In this document: in pieces, positions 23,201 to 35,720 of the stretch
Position numbering within the stretch: the first letter of the stretch is position 1
Layout of the letters: every line of letters starts with the position of its first letter
NCBI GenBank assembly: GCA_022828595.1
Contig: JAKGHH010000001.1
Location: forward strand, 138,155,017-138,219,016
DNA length: 64,000 bases
Reading direction: 5' to 3'
From: Nelumbo lutea
Taxonomy: Eukaryota; Streptophyta; Magnoliopsida; Proteales; Nelumbonaceae
The notes under the pieces: model-generated
Seen by the model: only the letters and a program-made list of their open reading frames with translations
What the model was told of the DNA's origin: nothing
Database searches by the model: none
Made by a program: the position numbers and the translations under genes

Positions 23201-26200
23201 TGTCACTGAATTCATCTGAAATATTACTAGATCTTGGAATTATGGGAGCACTTTGATAATTGATATTTAACATATTAACTCTCTTTGGCTGCTTTCTTGT
23301 CTAATTCTGGATTTTCTATTATGCAGGGTCATGAGCCATTTGTTTCATATGAAGGTTTGGAGCAGCTGCATCGTTTTATCTTTGTCATGGCAATAACACA
23401 TGTATCTTACAGTTGCTTAACAATGTTACTGGCAATTGTTAAGGTCAGAAAACATTAAAATTAGTTATGTAGGTGTTTTTAGTATTTGTACATACTTCTG
23501 ATCTGGTATTTCTAAGTTGCAATGATTGCAAAATTTTTAGTTAGATATTGCTCTTGTGCATTTGCAATCCAACAGTCTAATTCCCGTTAAATTTTGCAAG
23601 TTTAGGATTACACTATATCAATAGGTAGACTATACTATCATAATTTTAATTTCGAATTCATGTTGAATGATTGATGATGTTGCACAATCTGTTTTAGAAC
23701 ATAATCGTTATATTGCTTATCTTTCATTGCTAAACAATGTACAAGATGCCACTAGGAGAGAAATTCGGAGCAAATTTGCATCCTTCAGGATAACTAGTTG
23801 ATAATAATAAAGATGACAGAATGAGTTACCAAGTGCTGCAACAACGAAAATGTTAATTGCTTGGAGAAAGCCTATGGAAGAAGACAAGAAATTCCACTAA
23901 TCAATAGGGGAATAATGTACTGTTAGTCTTATTGCCTTAGGAACTTGTATATCATATGTGCTTGTATGGATAGTGATCAAACATTTTTTGTACAGTGAAT
24001 CAGTATTGCTTCAGGAGCTTGTATATCTATCTTATAAGCTTCCTTTTTTTTTGTAATATCTCCATTCGTTTTTTGTTTAATGAAACCTTTCAATGCTTGC
24101 ACCTGAAAAAGGTTTAAATTACATCTTTATATAATTTTCCTTTAATATGGTTTTCCAGCATTTATAAGAAACCAAGAAAAATTATTCCAAAGAAAATGGA
24201 TTTTGGGTGTGTGTATTGGGCCTAAGAGCTAAGAATGTGCGGTTTGATGATTGTTAATAAAGCAGCTCACGTTCTTGTCAAGGCTCCTAAGTTTCTGCTT
24301 CTTATTGGTCATAGTGTTACTACTTGACTGTCCTTGTAACAAAGTAACTTCTACTACCATATATGATTAGGCAAAGCCTTTTTTTTCTGGTCATAAAGGC
24401 AAACCTTAAGGAAGTTTTTTCATAAAAGACCTTAATGTTTTGATTTATCATTTGTTATGCATTTCCATTTTCTGTTCTAAATGGAAAGTTGGAATAAAAA
24501 AATGTATTTTGATGGATATTATCTAATCAAATTTAATGTATAACTTGTCAAAATATTTTCTGGTAAGAGATAATGTATTAATTTCTTCCTAATGTGCAGT
24601 TAACTATATTACTAATAAGCATACACATTTTAAACAGAGAAAAATGTCTATTAGTTTTATTTGTTTATTTCTCACGTATAATGAGTGTATTGACACCATG
24701 GGCAGATACATACTTGGAGGAAGTGGGAAGATGAGGCTCATATGGACCAGCATGATTCAATTTCTGGTAAGTAATAGTGTTGGAATATGGGAATATGACA
24801 TGCAAGTTCTATATCTAGATGGAAAATTAATTGAAAAAGAACTATTAAGTTTAGAACCAGATCGTTAGTTGGATGAGATCAATATAGCCCATTTAATACC
24901 TCTTAAGGTTCATGTTTCATAGACAAAAAAGAGAGTAATCATTAATTCAATAGACATGTATGGCTGATAAAAAAATCAATAGACATGTATGGAAAAAATA
25001 ATTGTTAATTTCTACCTTTCAACTATTGTGTGAGTAGTCCAAATCTCTCTTTCTCTCCAATAACTAGTTTACATAACAGAAGCAAATTTAGATCAATATT
25101 TTGTTAACATAAGATTGGTATTAATGTTATAACTATATGTTGATTTGTACTTGAAGTTATAACTATTTATATGAATACTTTTCTGTTCTAAATTCTTGTT
25201 GTTCATCGAACCAACAATTCAAGGATTGTTATCTTGAATTACCACAATGCAAAGAGATGGGTGGTTATGTTGGTAATAGGTCTTTTATCGGTTCTTGTTT
25301 TTGAGCAAAGCTTTAATCAGTAACCAGCAAGAGATTAGAAAAACAAAAATCTGTCTTCAGTTTCTCAGGAACAATAACAAAGGTTTAGGTATTTGAGGAT
25401 TTAACTTTTTTTTTTTTATCGAAAGAAGTAAGGTGAAGTTATTTTGAGGGTATTGTTGATTTCATTTTAATGTGGCGAGAGAGCTCGTGAAGATTCTTGG
25501 AGTTCCAAGATTTTTGCTCAATAGGATCTCAAGTTGTCTGCCAAGAAGTCAACCCCCAGTTTCTGTGGATCTTTGCTGAACTTTTTCAACTAGGGATGTC
25601 AATGGGTCAGGTTAAGTGGTAACCCACCTTGACCTGACTGGGTTTCGAATCAGGTTCAAGTTGAAGCAAATCTGTATCAAATTCAACTCATTGATATCTT
25701 GTTATAGGTGTCATAATATTGTTGGTTTCAATGTTTTGGTGATATTGTTTTATGTAAATCTCTCTTCTTTGTTAGGAGAAGACTTGAAATTATGTTCTTT
25801 TCTCTTTAAATGAAACCTAAAATTATGTTTATCATAAGCCTTCATGAGTATACACTAGGTAACAGATATTTACAATAAAATATTTATCAAACTTCTAAAT
25901 GGCATGGTAACATTGAAAAATTTATAAATATAGCCTCTACTAAGAATAGGGGTACTGCTACACCCCATCTCCAGTCCCCATTTACTTCTTTGGTTTGCAG
26001 GATGGTTATATCTTGTTCTTCCTTCTTTTAATGTGTGTTTCAGAAAGAAATCCATCATTGGGCTTGGGATGCCTATAGGACTTTTTTTATGCTCCTGACA
26101 CTTGTAACTTATCTAGTTTATTGTACTAATGCATCCTTTAATATTGTTTCCAATAAAAATAAATTCAACTTAACAATTAGGAAAAAGGTTCTCTACTTGG

Positions 26201-29200
26201 ATTAAATAGGGAACTTCCCTACATGGCCTGCCATGTTTCTACCACATGGAGGGTGAGGTAACTGTCTGAGCCATCCACGAACTAGGGAACCTGTGATTGG
26301 CCACCTCTGCAATCCTTCTGTCCACATCAACACTGTACCCCACCTTTTTTATCATCTAAGACAGGTAATATTGACCCTTGAAGCTTTCATTATTTTAATA
26401 TTAAAATTCCCTGAAAGGAATGGTTTATTCTGGACACACAGCATAGCTTTTGAGGCTTAAATTTTCCCCCACTAATAGAGGATAGTTAGAGGAACCATTG
26501 GGGCCATTTTGGGCTGTAAACGAATTTGCCACATGGAATGTTCCTTGGTTGTTCAAAAATCTTTGTTGAATGATCCAATAGCAAGCCCATACCCTAACAA
26601 TATATGGATTAATTATGGTATTGTTCATGACTTGTACTTTTTAAAGATATAATTACATAGTATGTAATAGGCTATTAACTTTAATAGAAAATTTGTGACT
26701 GTTGAACTTACATAACTTATTTGGTTTTCTATTCTTTATTTTTTTACCTTATCCTGTTCACATATTCTTACTGATTTTACATTTTTGCTACAGAAGTTAC
26801 AAGAGAGTTGACGATGCAAAGGCAATCTACATTTGTAAAATTTCATACATCAAATCCATGGAGCAGAAACAGGGTTCTTGTTTGGGTGGTAAGTACCTAT
26901 GTTCTCGTTTGTAAAATTTAACAATGGACATGGCACTGATCAGAACAGATTGGTAGTACAGGATTCATGTATCAGCCTTTTGCTACCTAAAGGCAAGGTC
27001 TTTTGAGGACTCATAAGTGTAGCATGTAGTCTACTCTACTGCAAGTCTGCCACTAACTTCTTGATGAAAAACTTTGAACCTCAATATGCTTCATCTTATT
27101 AATAGCTGGGTAGAAATAAATATAGATATCTAGTGACTATTTCAAAAGGGCTTCAAAAATGAAATTGCTTTAAATTCTGTATCTCTTGCCTGGGTTTTTA
27201 TTTATATATCATGCTGCCATCTTCTCTATGTCAATTATTTGCTTAAAACAAAAAGAATTTGGTAGAACTTTCTGCTTCTTGGTTCTTCGGTCATTAGATC
27301 CCCCTTCCCCCAATATAAGCACAGTTTCCAGATACTGAGAGGATCAAAGTTTCCTTATGGACACTAACATGGTGAGCAGGTGAGAGGGTGGATGCCTTGG
27401 GGTTGTGACCTGAAATCATGTGAAATTGCACCTTTGTATCCTATAGTTTCTTGTGTCAACTGGTCAATGGTTGAGCATCTTGGCACCTTGAACTCTCTAT
27501 GCAACTGGTCAAGAATCTTTGTTCCATCCTATTGTAGAAACATATTTTTCTGTAAACTAGGGGATATAGTACTCCCTAATTTTATTCACCTTTCAAAACT
27601 CTTCCTCCTACGTTTTTGTGTTTCAATTTTATTGAGATCTTGTCCAATAGAACTTGGTTATGTTTTGGTATTCAATAAGAAGGAAAGTAGATTTGCTATA
27701 TAGACAAAGTTATTTTTTGTTTTCTTATGAAACTGTCTGAGCAATGGTATTCAATTTGATTTGGGTTGTTGATTTGTAAAGGGCACCTCTTCCCAGTTTT
27801 TATGTCATTTTATCTTTCAATTATTGGCACTTGTGGAGTAGCATAAATTCATCTAAAGTCACATGGTAGTCAAAGTTGTCTATAAGATTTTCTTGTTTTA
27901 CCATTTATTTACTTGTCCTCTTGTTCTCCTCCCTTTTGCAACTTCTGACATTCTGCATGATTTAGATGGGAATCTTAACTCATAGCCAAAATATTTTGAG
28001 AATTAAGAAATTGAACTATTGGTAGCCATTGGAGAACAGTGTAAACTAGCCACCCATTTAGGTGGCTTGAGGAGAAAAATAAGCTTCCCTTTTGACTCAT
28101 CTCCCATCATATACTTTATATTTTTTCATTGGGTTTGCTTGCTGTCTTTTAAAGCCATCTCCATTCTACCTTTTATTCTATTTGAAAGCGTTTTCTGGAA
28201 TACTAAGTTTGTATATAAATACTTGTAATTAATTTAAAGTTCTTATTTTTGCAGACATGTTTCTTCCGGCAATTTGGTCACTCGGTAGTTCGTTCTGACT
28301 ACCTGACACTCCGCAAAGGCTTCAACATGGTATACAATAAACCTACAGAATGAAGAATATGTCCAGCTTATGAGTTTATTAAGCCCCTTATGCTTTATAT
28401 CTGGATTTCTCAGAAATATTGCTCAAAAATAAAAGGGTTCTTGCCTCTTTTATCCTTTATTTCTGATTTCCTTATATCCTAATATGGTTTGTACCTTCTT
28501 CAAGTAATCTAAACTAGGGTGATCATGGGCTAGGTCATGCCAAACCTGGGCTGGGCTTAGCAGGCTCTATTCTTGGCCTGAGCTTGGCCGGGCCTAAACT
28601 CCGGGCCTGAAATATTAGCCCAACCCTTGGGCCTGGTTCAGGCCTATTTGCAAAAAGTTAAGCCCGGCCTAGGCTCTAGGGTAGATTTTAGATTTAAAGT
28701 TTATAATATTTGGACAACCACTATTTGCAGAAAGTTGAAAAGACATTAAGATTTTGAAATTATTCATTGTACTTTGTACTTCTTTAAATGTGTTACTTAA
28801 GCACGTATTGTTTGCTGTGTTGGGCTAGAAATGATCACCCCTAATCTAGACAGAAAGCACACAGAATTGCATCTATCAATTAATCAAGAAAATATAAAGT
28901 CGGTGCTTGAAGAAAGCAAAAACTTCTCTAAGAAATTGCAATATCTAAATAACAGTTAAACTTGACCTTACTTGAATACTACATAAACACAGAGATCCAC
29001 ATATATAGACAAACTAGGAACTGTCTGAACTCACACTTGTGGACTTGCATCAATTCTTCTCCAGTTCTTATGCTTGGATAGAGTCCATGATGAAGTACCA
29101 CACTACCACATAGAAAGCCCATGAACAGCATAAGTACAACCAACACAAAAAAATGGCCATAAGTCTACCCTGGAGGGCTGCTCATTGATACAATATAATG

Positions 29201-32200
29201 TGCAAAAAGCCAAATGCTCAGTTGACCTCTAACATTCTGAGTCTCTTCCTTTTAGCATGTGGCACTGGCAGTTCCTGGCACTTTGGGTGCATATACTAAT
29301 TTATAACTAAGCTTGGAAGTCATGTTTTGATCCAAACATTTTCAAGGAGCCCCTAATAACCAAAAAATAGAAATGCCTTTCCTTGTTGAGATCATATTTC
29401 AATTGCAACTTGATTAATTGCATTATTATGGTCTTGTATATAATGAAACTGTATATCTAGCAAAGAACAAATCTGTTCACTATATGTGGATGTTCAAATA
29501 TTATTACCCTTTATTGATAAGTGTGTTTCCTTTTTTTTCCCGGCAGAACCACCACCTCACATCAAAATATGATTTCCACAGCTATATGATTCGTTCTATG
29601 GAAGAAGAGTTCCAAAGAATAGTTGGTGTGAGGTCAGTTATAGTTTGTTGTAATTTGTTAACCAGTCAATTTCTAAATAGAGGATTGTTTAAGCAATTAG
29701 ATCATTTCTGCTTTCTTAATTATATGCTTATTTCAAGAATCTTTAATATCAAACTAGACACAGCTTATGTAATTTCAACTAGTCAAAATTTTTGTTTTCT
29801 GTAAATTGTTATAAACAACCATTGTCCACATGGTGATCAAGGACATCTTGAAGTAACCTTAAATATCCTCTCTTGGTGGTTGGAGTTCTTGGATTGTATT
29901 TGTTGTGCATTGAAGGGAGTTGCCAAAACCAGGGGGTTCATACACGTACCCAAAAACCTAAGCCATTGGATTATGGGACATTCTTGTATATAAGTTTGCA
30001 CCTCTCATTCCTTTCCAATGTGGGACTCTCTTCATCCCACACACTACTCACATGTGAATCCCATCAATCTCCCTCTCATGTGTAGGGGTGAGCAAAAAAA
30101 ACTGAAAAATCAGTTAACCGAACCGGTTGATTTGGTTTTGGTTTGGTGTTGTTAAAAAACTGAAGGTACCAGTTCGGTTTCGGTTAACCAATATAAAAAA
30201 CCGGCAGTTAGCCAAACCGACCGGTATACATGTTTTTCTATCTATTTTCTATATATTTATGTATATTATATATATTTTATATATTATAAATTAATAAATA
30301 TGCATTATATCTAAATATATATTTATAATATATTATTTATTATTTATTATTTAAAATATAATATTTTATATATATTTATAAATTTTTATTATATATTTAT
30401 ATATTTTTATTATATTTTTATAATATATATTATAAAAACTAAAAAACGAAAAACCGGTGAACCAAACCGATGGTTAACCGAACCAGTCAACCAGTTAACT
30501 GACTGGTTTCGGTTCAGTTCCGGTTACCAGTTCTCCAAAAACCGGTACTACCGGTTCAGTTCAAAAAAAAAGGCCCACAGTTCGGTTGCCCGAACCGTGA
30601 GCACCCCTACTCATGTGTGAGTCTCTTTCACATTGGGAACTCCATACTCCCACTCAAATGGAAGCTGTTATCATATTGCCAAGCTTGATGCACACCATCC
30701 AAGAGCCCTTTGCCCACGACTATTGAGAACTAACCATGGGAGCACATTTCCATTGGTGGGTTCATCATGGGAGACCAACCACTCTTGCGAACTACTCAAC
30801 CATGGGGAACACCACAAAGTCATGGGAGTTGCCGCATGCATCTTTCAATACTTGCGCCCAGCCAAACCTTTGGCTCTAATACCATTGTTGGGTTATGGGC
30901 CATTCTTTATATAAGTCCCTTGCACCTCTCATTCCTTTCCATTGTGGGACTCTCTTTGTTCCATACACTACTCATATGTGAATCCCAACAGTTGAAATAT
31001 AAACTCTCAATGATATAATGGATTTTTGTTCATTGTTTACCAAAAAAAGGAGGAACCTTAAATATCCTCTCTTGGATGTAAAAGCTCTGCTTGGTCACTA
31101 TCAACAGTCACTATTGAGTGAATTGTCAACTCAGAAAATGGCTTTTGATTCTGAGTTCTGCTTAGCTCAGTTGAACCTGGTGATGTTATTTCAGAGGAAT
31201 ATGGAACTCAATATTGGACCTCTGATATAGATTGGACATGCTTAGGTCTAGCAAAAATTTTGGAGGGTATCTGTATTTTTAACCCCCCTGGTCCCCTCTC
31301 TTTTAATCAGGAGTCCTTTATTATTAGTCCTGTTGAACTATATTGATACAAGATGGCAATGCAGGTCCTCCATGCATCATTAATCAACCCATTGGTGTAG
31401 GCCTACCCTCTATGCCAGGGCCAACACCACAAGCTTTTGCCCAGGCTCATCCTAAATTGAGCCCACAGTAAGGATTTTCCAGCTAGCTCATGTTGGAAAG
31501 AGGTGTGAATAACTAGCATTTAGCCCATTAGACTCCTTTTTTAAGCTTCTTTTTTTCTTCTATTGGCATTTCTTATTGTAAAGTCTTGCGTTTATTCAAT
31601 TGTTTGGTGGGAAAGTTGGGGCTTGTAAGAGTTTGTTAAGAAGATTCCTTTCTTTTCTCTGAGTGGTGGTGCACTCTGCAAGTAGAAAATGAAGATTCTT
31701 TTCCTGGCACTCTGAGTTATGCATGCAGAGTGATTCCTCTAATAGTGGAGAGGCTACATACTTGGATTTTAATCAATCTAATCATCTCTCCCCACCTAGA
31801 GAAAAGAAAAAAAAAAGAAGAGACCTCCTTCTGTCCACCCTTTTCCATTTCTACACAAACAGTTATTATTTCTATCTCAAGGTAGCATATCCCTTCCTCT
31901 GTTGGTTGTATTGCAGTTTATCATCTCAACCCATTGAAAATTTTGCAGCTCAACTATATTGCATGTGCTTCACATTTTTTACTTGTAAGAATGGCTGCTT
32001 CAAATCTTTAGTATTGACCATTCGAACCTGGCCAACTAAATACCTGGATATTATGTATATTGCTGCAGTGCACCACTTTGGGGATTTGTCGTTGCATTCA
32101 TGCTGTTTAATATTAAAGGTAAGTCATACAACATAAGTTTTTATCATTTGTCTCTAATAATGGGATGTTTCATACTACTTGTGAAGATCTACTTTTGTTC

Positions 32201-34901
32201 CTTAATCAGCTTATTTATCTCGTCCCAGACAATATGACAAACATATAGTTCAAGTGTTTCCTTGACTTGCCCAATTGCCAATAGCCAATGGCCAAGATTA
32301 TTACTTTCTTTGGATGTAATTACTGGTTTATCAATAACCTTAATATACTTAACTAGTTTTCAATATACCTAGCTCTTGATTTCCATATTTTTTATGCAGG
32401 GTCTAATCTCTATTTCTGGATAGCCATCATTCCCATCACTGTAAGTTGTCATACTATCATTTTCTTTTTCTTCTTTTTACACACATTGGTCCTGGTGCTG
32501 GTGCTGGATCTGGATCTGGGAATACTTTTGTTATACAATCATGCACCTAGAACATATACTGCATATAACCAGCAAAAAAATTGAGAGGCTCAACACTCCA
32601 ACATATTTTAATACAGTACACAGTATTTTAGTGTGTAAAACTTTACAAAATGTAAGGAAAAATGCCATCTGGAGTTGATAGAGTTTGGCAGTACTGAGGT
32701 GCTGCCAACCCTGGCAGTTGTAGGGATGGTGGTTGTTGGTCAGTCACTTGGGTAATTGAAGGTTGGGACCTGGGAACCTTTTATATATATAATGCTCTGG
32801 CTTGACTCATCGTTCTTTTTCTCACTTAATAAAATTTTTGTCATTGATTAAAAACAGGATCCATTAAACAGAAAGGAATTGCATAATAGGATTCCACATA
32901 ACGGACCCTATATAGTTGGGATAAGGCTTTGATGATGACTAAAAATGGAAAATATTAAAAGAAGGGACTAAACCAGAATAACTTGCTTAAATAAACTTAG
33001 AATCCTAACCACCTACATGGCCTGCATTTGCATTATTAGCAAACAAATATCGAGGTGAATAATATGCTATTGGCCTCTCATGAGTCTGATCACATTATCC
33101 TGAATCCTATGCTCTTTTGCAGCTTGTTCTTCTGGTTGGTACAAAGTTACAACATGTTATAGCAACTTTGGCCTTAGAGAATGCAGGCATAACTGGATTT
33201 TTAACAGAGACAAAGCTAAGGCCTCGAGATGATCTTTTCTGGTTTAAAAAACCAGAATTATTGTTATCCTTGATCCATTTTGTTCTTTTCCAGGTTGGTT
33301 GCTTTTGTTGTTATGTAAAATTCCTTTTATTTGCCATTGTGGACTGTGAACTAAGGGCAAATTTCGTTTCCTCTAAAATTCTGTGTGCAGAATGCGTTTG
33401 AGTTGGCTTCATTTTTTTGGTTCTGGGTACATTCTCTTCTATGACTTGTTTGGTTCTCTTTTCTAAATGAGATTTATATGCTTCTTTCTCTTTTCCTTCT
33501 CGGTCTTTAGTATAGGAACTGACTTGAAATTAATTTCCTGTTTTTCTGGGTTAAACCCGGTCTACTCCCTTCCCCCAATCCCCCCTAAAAGAGGAAAACA
33601 AAAGGCAAAAGAGTATTCCATTTTCCTGTTATAGTTGAAGCACAATAGAAAGAACCATCAAAATGGAAAAGTGATCATGAAGCACAGGAAACATAGAGAG
33701 TCAGATATTCTTTTTTTTTCCTATTAGTTCCAGTGTATCTGCAGGTTTTTTCTGAAGCTACTCTCTTCATTGATTTATTTTACAGTGGCAGTTCGGGTAC
33801 GACTCTTGCTTTATTAAGAATCACTCGCTGGTGTACATACGGTTGATTTTGGGGTATGCAGTTAGCCTAGACATACCTCTACTTCTTAAGACTCAAATTG
33901 ATAATACATTTGAAGTGCGAGCCTCACATTCCTTCCTATTGCCTCGTAGGTTTGCAGGGCAGTTCCTCTGCAGCTACAGTACCTTGCCATTGTACGCGCT
34001 GGTTACTCAGGTATTCCTAATCCATATGGTTACTCAAGATTCCAATTTTGAATTATGAATTCAACAAATAAAAAGGTAGCTCCTAAGAGGTGGGATCCAT
34101 GTAATTATGGCCCCTTACAGCCAGATTCAGCTGAATAAATAGAGCTTGGTTACATTTATCTTCTAATGGTTACAATAGCCTTATATGTTCTTGGTACCTG
34201 TAGCACTTGTTTTTTTCACCTTCTGTGCTTTGCCTCCATTTTGCACACATACATAAAAGAAAAACAAAAGAAGAAAAAGGAAAGATGAGAAAGGAAGTTA
34301 TGGCAAACTCCTTGATCATACTGAAGATTATGAACAATGGATTACCATTCAGAGCTAAAAGAAAAGAAGATCAAGAACAATGGATGTGCTTCAAATCATA
34401 CTTGATGCAGAAATTAAACCATTTAGAAGACTGAACATAGCACACTTCTGCTGTTTTCTTTAAATCATAAAAAAAAAAATCCTGTTACATCTTATATGTA
34501 CTTTCCAGATGGGGACAAACTACAAGGCAGCCTTGATCCCTCAAAGAATAAGAGAGACAATCCATGGATGGGGGAAAGAAGCAAGGAGGCGGCGGCGGAG
34601 GCTTAAGGGCTTCACCGATGATTCAACCATACACACAGATACAAGCACAGTGCATTCCCTTGACGAAGATGATGATCCCGAATCACTCGAGGGCCCTTCC
34701 GTGGGTACATACACAGAAATTGAGTTACAACCTGCACCTACTGTTACAACGAGTCCTTCAGTGGTTTCCAACGAAACCTCTAGCAGGGTTGGTACACCCC
34801 TTCTTCGAAATGCAGCTTCTCACTCATCTACGATTCCCTTGGGTCTTCAACAGGAGGAATTTCACAGATCCTCATCAATGCCAGTTAGAAGAGATAAATG
34901 A
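20230..34901 (+). CDS. MLO-like seven-transmembrane protein, MLO4/MLO11 clade (15 exons, 558 aa)
   Basis: Exons: 20230-20355, 22716-22773, 22959-23197, 23327-23443, 24706-24766, 26794-26888, 28255-28329, 29547-29632, 32069-32118, 32400-32440, 33123-33293, 33391-33426, 33786-33853, 33950-34010, 34509-34901. They join in frame to 558 codons plus stop. MLO proteins are plasma-membrane proteins recently linked to calcium transport. Membrane segments lie near residues 16-36, 63-81, 157-180, 287-303, 307-327, 360-388 and 402-428. A calmodulin-binding stretch follows (about 429-460: [20 protein letters not shown], with Trp449). Signature blocks include [20 protein letters not shown] and [17 protein letters not shown]. 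The tail block [13 protein letters not shown] (516-528) is shared with MLO4/MLO11, the clade I members known in Arabidopsis for root touch responses rather than mildew susceptibility. Intron 3 has a GC-AG border. The gene looks intact; function in this species is inferred. Confidence 0.95.
21111..21598 (-). mobile_element. TRIM-like mini LTR element in MLO intron 1
   Basis: Two direct repeats of about 156 and 168 bp (21111-21266 and 21431-21598) share TGCARSTTYGGTGTGTYCC, then CCCATCTCATTAGGTTTTA, then GAAGTACATAA. Just left of the right copy, on the minus strand, is TTGGTATCAAAG, close to the initiator-Met-tRNA primer site TGGTATCAGAGC. The internal region is only about 164 bp and non-coding, which fits a terminal-repeat retrotransposon in miniature. 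Its target duplication is not clear. Confidence 0.65.
22084..22225. mobile_element. hAT-type MITE in MLO intron 1 (142 bp)
   Basis: Inverted ends TAGGGGTGCAACT and AGTTGCACCCCTA, with a perfect 8-bp duplication CAATCAAC at 22076-22083 and 22226-22233. A fragment of the same element recurs at about 46575-46645 in the opposite direction, and a degenerate relative ends at 11329. Confidence 0.9.
28515..28843. mobile_element. hAT-type MITE in MLO intron 7 (329 bp)
   Basis: Ends TAGGGTGATCAT and ATGATCACCCCTA. The flanking 8-mers ATCTAAAC (28507-28514) and ATCTAGAC (28844-28851) match at 7 of 8. The body is rich in GGCCTGGGC words. Confidence 0.82.
29966..30990 (-). mobile_element. TRIM element in MLO intron 8, split by a hAT MITE
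   Basis: Two direct repeats of about 101 and 105 bp (29966-30066 and 30886-30990) share TTATGGGMCATTCTT, then CCTCTCATTCCTTTCCA, then TGTGAATCCCA. On the minus strand the right copy starts TGTTGGGATTC and ends CCCAACA. It is followed by ATGGTATTAGAGCC, a near match to the initiator-Met primer site (30871-30885). A purine-rich tract GAGAGGGAGAT abuts the other LTR as a polypurine tract should. Removing the MITE leaves an element of about 490 bp. No flanking target duplication was found. Confidence 0.75.
30083..30609. mobile_element. hAT-type MITE nested in the TRIM (527 bp)
   Basis: Inverted ends TAGGGGTGAGCA and GTGAGCACCCCTA. A perfect 8-bp duplication, CTCATGTG, lies at 30075-30082 and 30610-30617. 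The arms are made of ACCGAACCGGTT words and the core is about 200 bp of nearly pure A/T. It inserted after the TRIM. Confidence 0.92.
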
Positions 34902-35252
34902 ACTGGAATTTTCCATTGATGAGTGCTAGAATAATAAGGTTTTTTTTAGTTTATAAATGTATAAAGAATTTGTGATCTAATAGATTGGCTTTAAGGTCTT
35001 GAAGATCTTAAGTCTTAATTCGAAGATGTAAAAAAGAGAAGTTTTAGTATGAGCACCTATATTTTTGGCATACTGGGAGGGAGGTGACATGTCGGGACGA
35101 AGGGCACTCAAGTCGAAAAAGTTTCATGTTCTTGTATCATATTTTGTAATTCAAGCACCAAAATTGAAGGAATGATCATACGAATTTGTTTTTACTTCTT
35201 TGTAATTCACCAGATTGCATGTGAGAATGCAAATTCTAGTTTAAGAAGGCCA
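34902..35252 (+). other. MLO 3' UTR and downstream flank
   Basis: AT-rich sequence after the stop codon with AATAATAAGG and TATAAATGTATAAA as possible polyadenylation signals (about 34930-34965). No other feature is seen before the MITE. Confidence 0.4.
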
Positions 35253-35260
35253 CTTCGTGC

Positions 35261-35558
35261 CAAGGTTTTAAAAACTGACCTGGAATCGGAACTGCTTTAG
35301 CCACTGGTTTCTGGATCAGCGATTCGACCGTCCGGTTCAAATAGACTGCCCATTCCAATTTAAAAAAATAAAAATTAAAAAAATAATTAAAACCATTATC
35401 CAGCTCAAATGGGTCGATGATTCGACTGTCTGGGTTAATGGGTCGCTAACCAAGTCAATGGTTTTTTATCAAAGACCAGGTTAAGGGTTATTGGCTGCCT
35501 GGACTGTTCCTGAGCTGAATGGTCTGCCGTTTAGGTTAATGATGGTTCATAAACACTT
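35261..35558. mobile_element. hAT-type MITE, CATGGTTTT family copy 5 (298 bp)
   Basis: A perfect 8-bp duplication, CTTCGTGC, lies at 35253-35260 and 35559-35566. The left end CAAGGTTTTAAAAACTG is a variant of the family end. The right end is eroded (GATGGTTCATAAACACTT). The internal GGTCGATGATTCGAC words match the other copies in inverted order. Confidence 0.78.
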
Positions 35559-35720
35559 CTTCGTGCTTAAAAATTGCAGGAGGTTCAGTTATCCCTTCCA
35601 TCACCCCTTCCAAGACCCCAAATTGCACGGACCCGCATTCGATGAACTTATTTCACACTCAGGAGTTGCTACCCTTTCAAGGTGAGTACAAAGTACAAAA
35701 TTTATTATGTTCATTCAGTT

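Noticed and set aside
27380..27703. 107-codon plus-strand frame in MLO intron 6
   Set aside because: Lies inside an intron between well-defined exons, and no protein family is recognised.
34541..34771. Minus-strand 76-codon frame over the last MLO exon
   Set aside because: Antisense shadow of the real MLO coding sequence.
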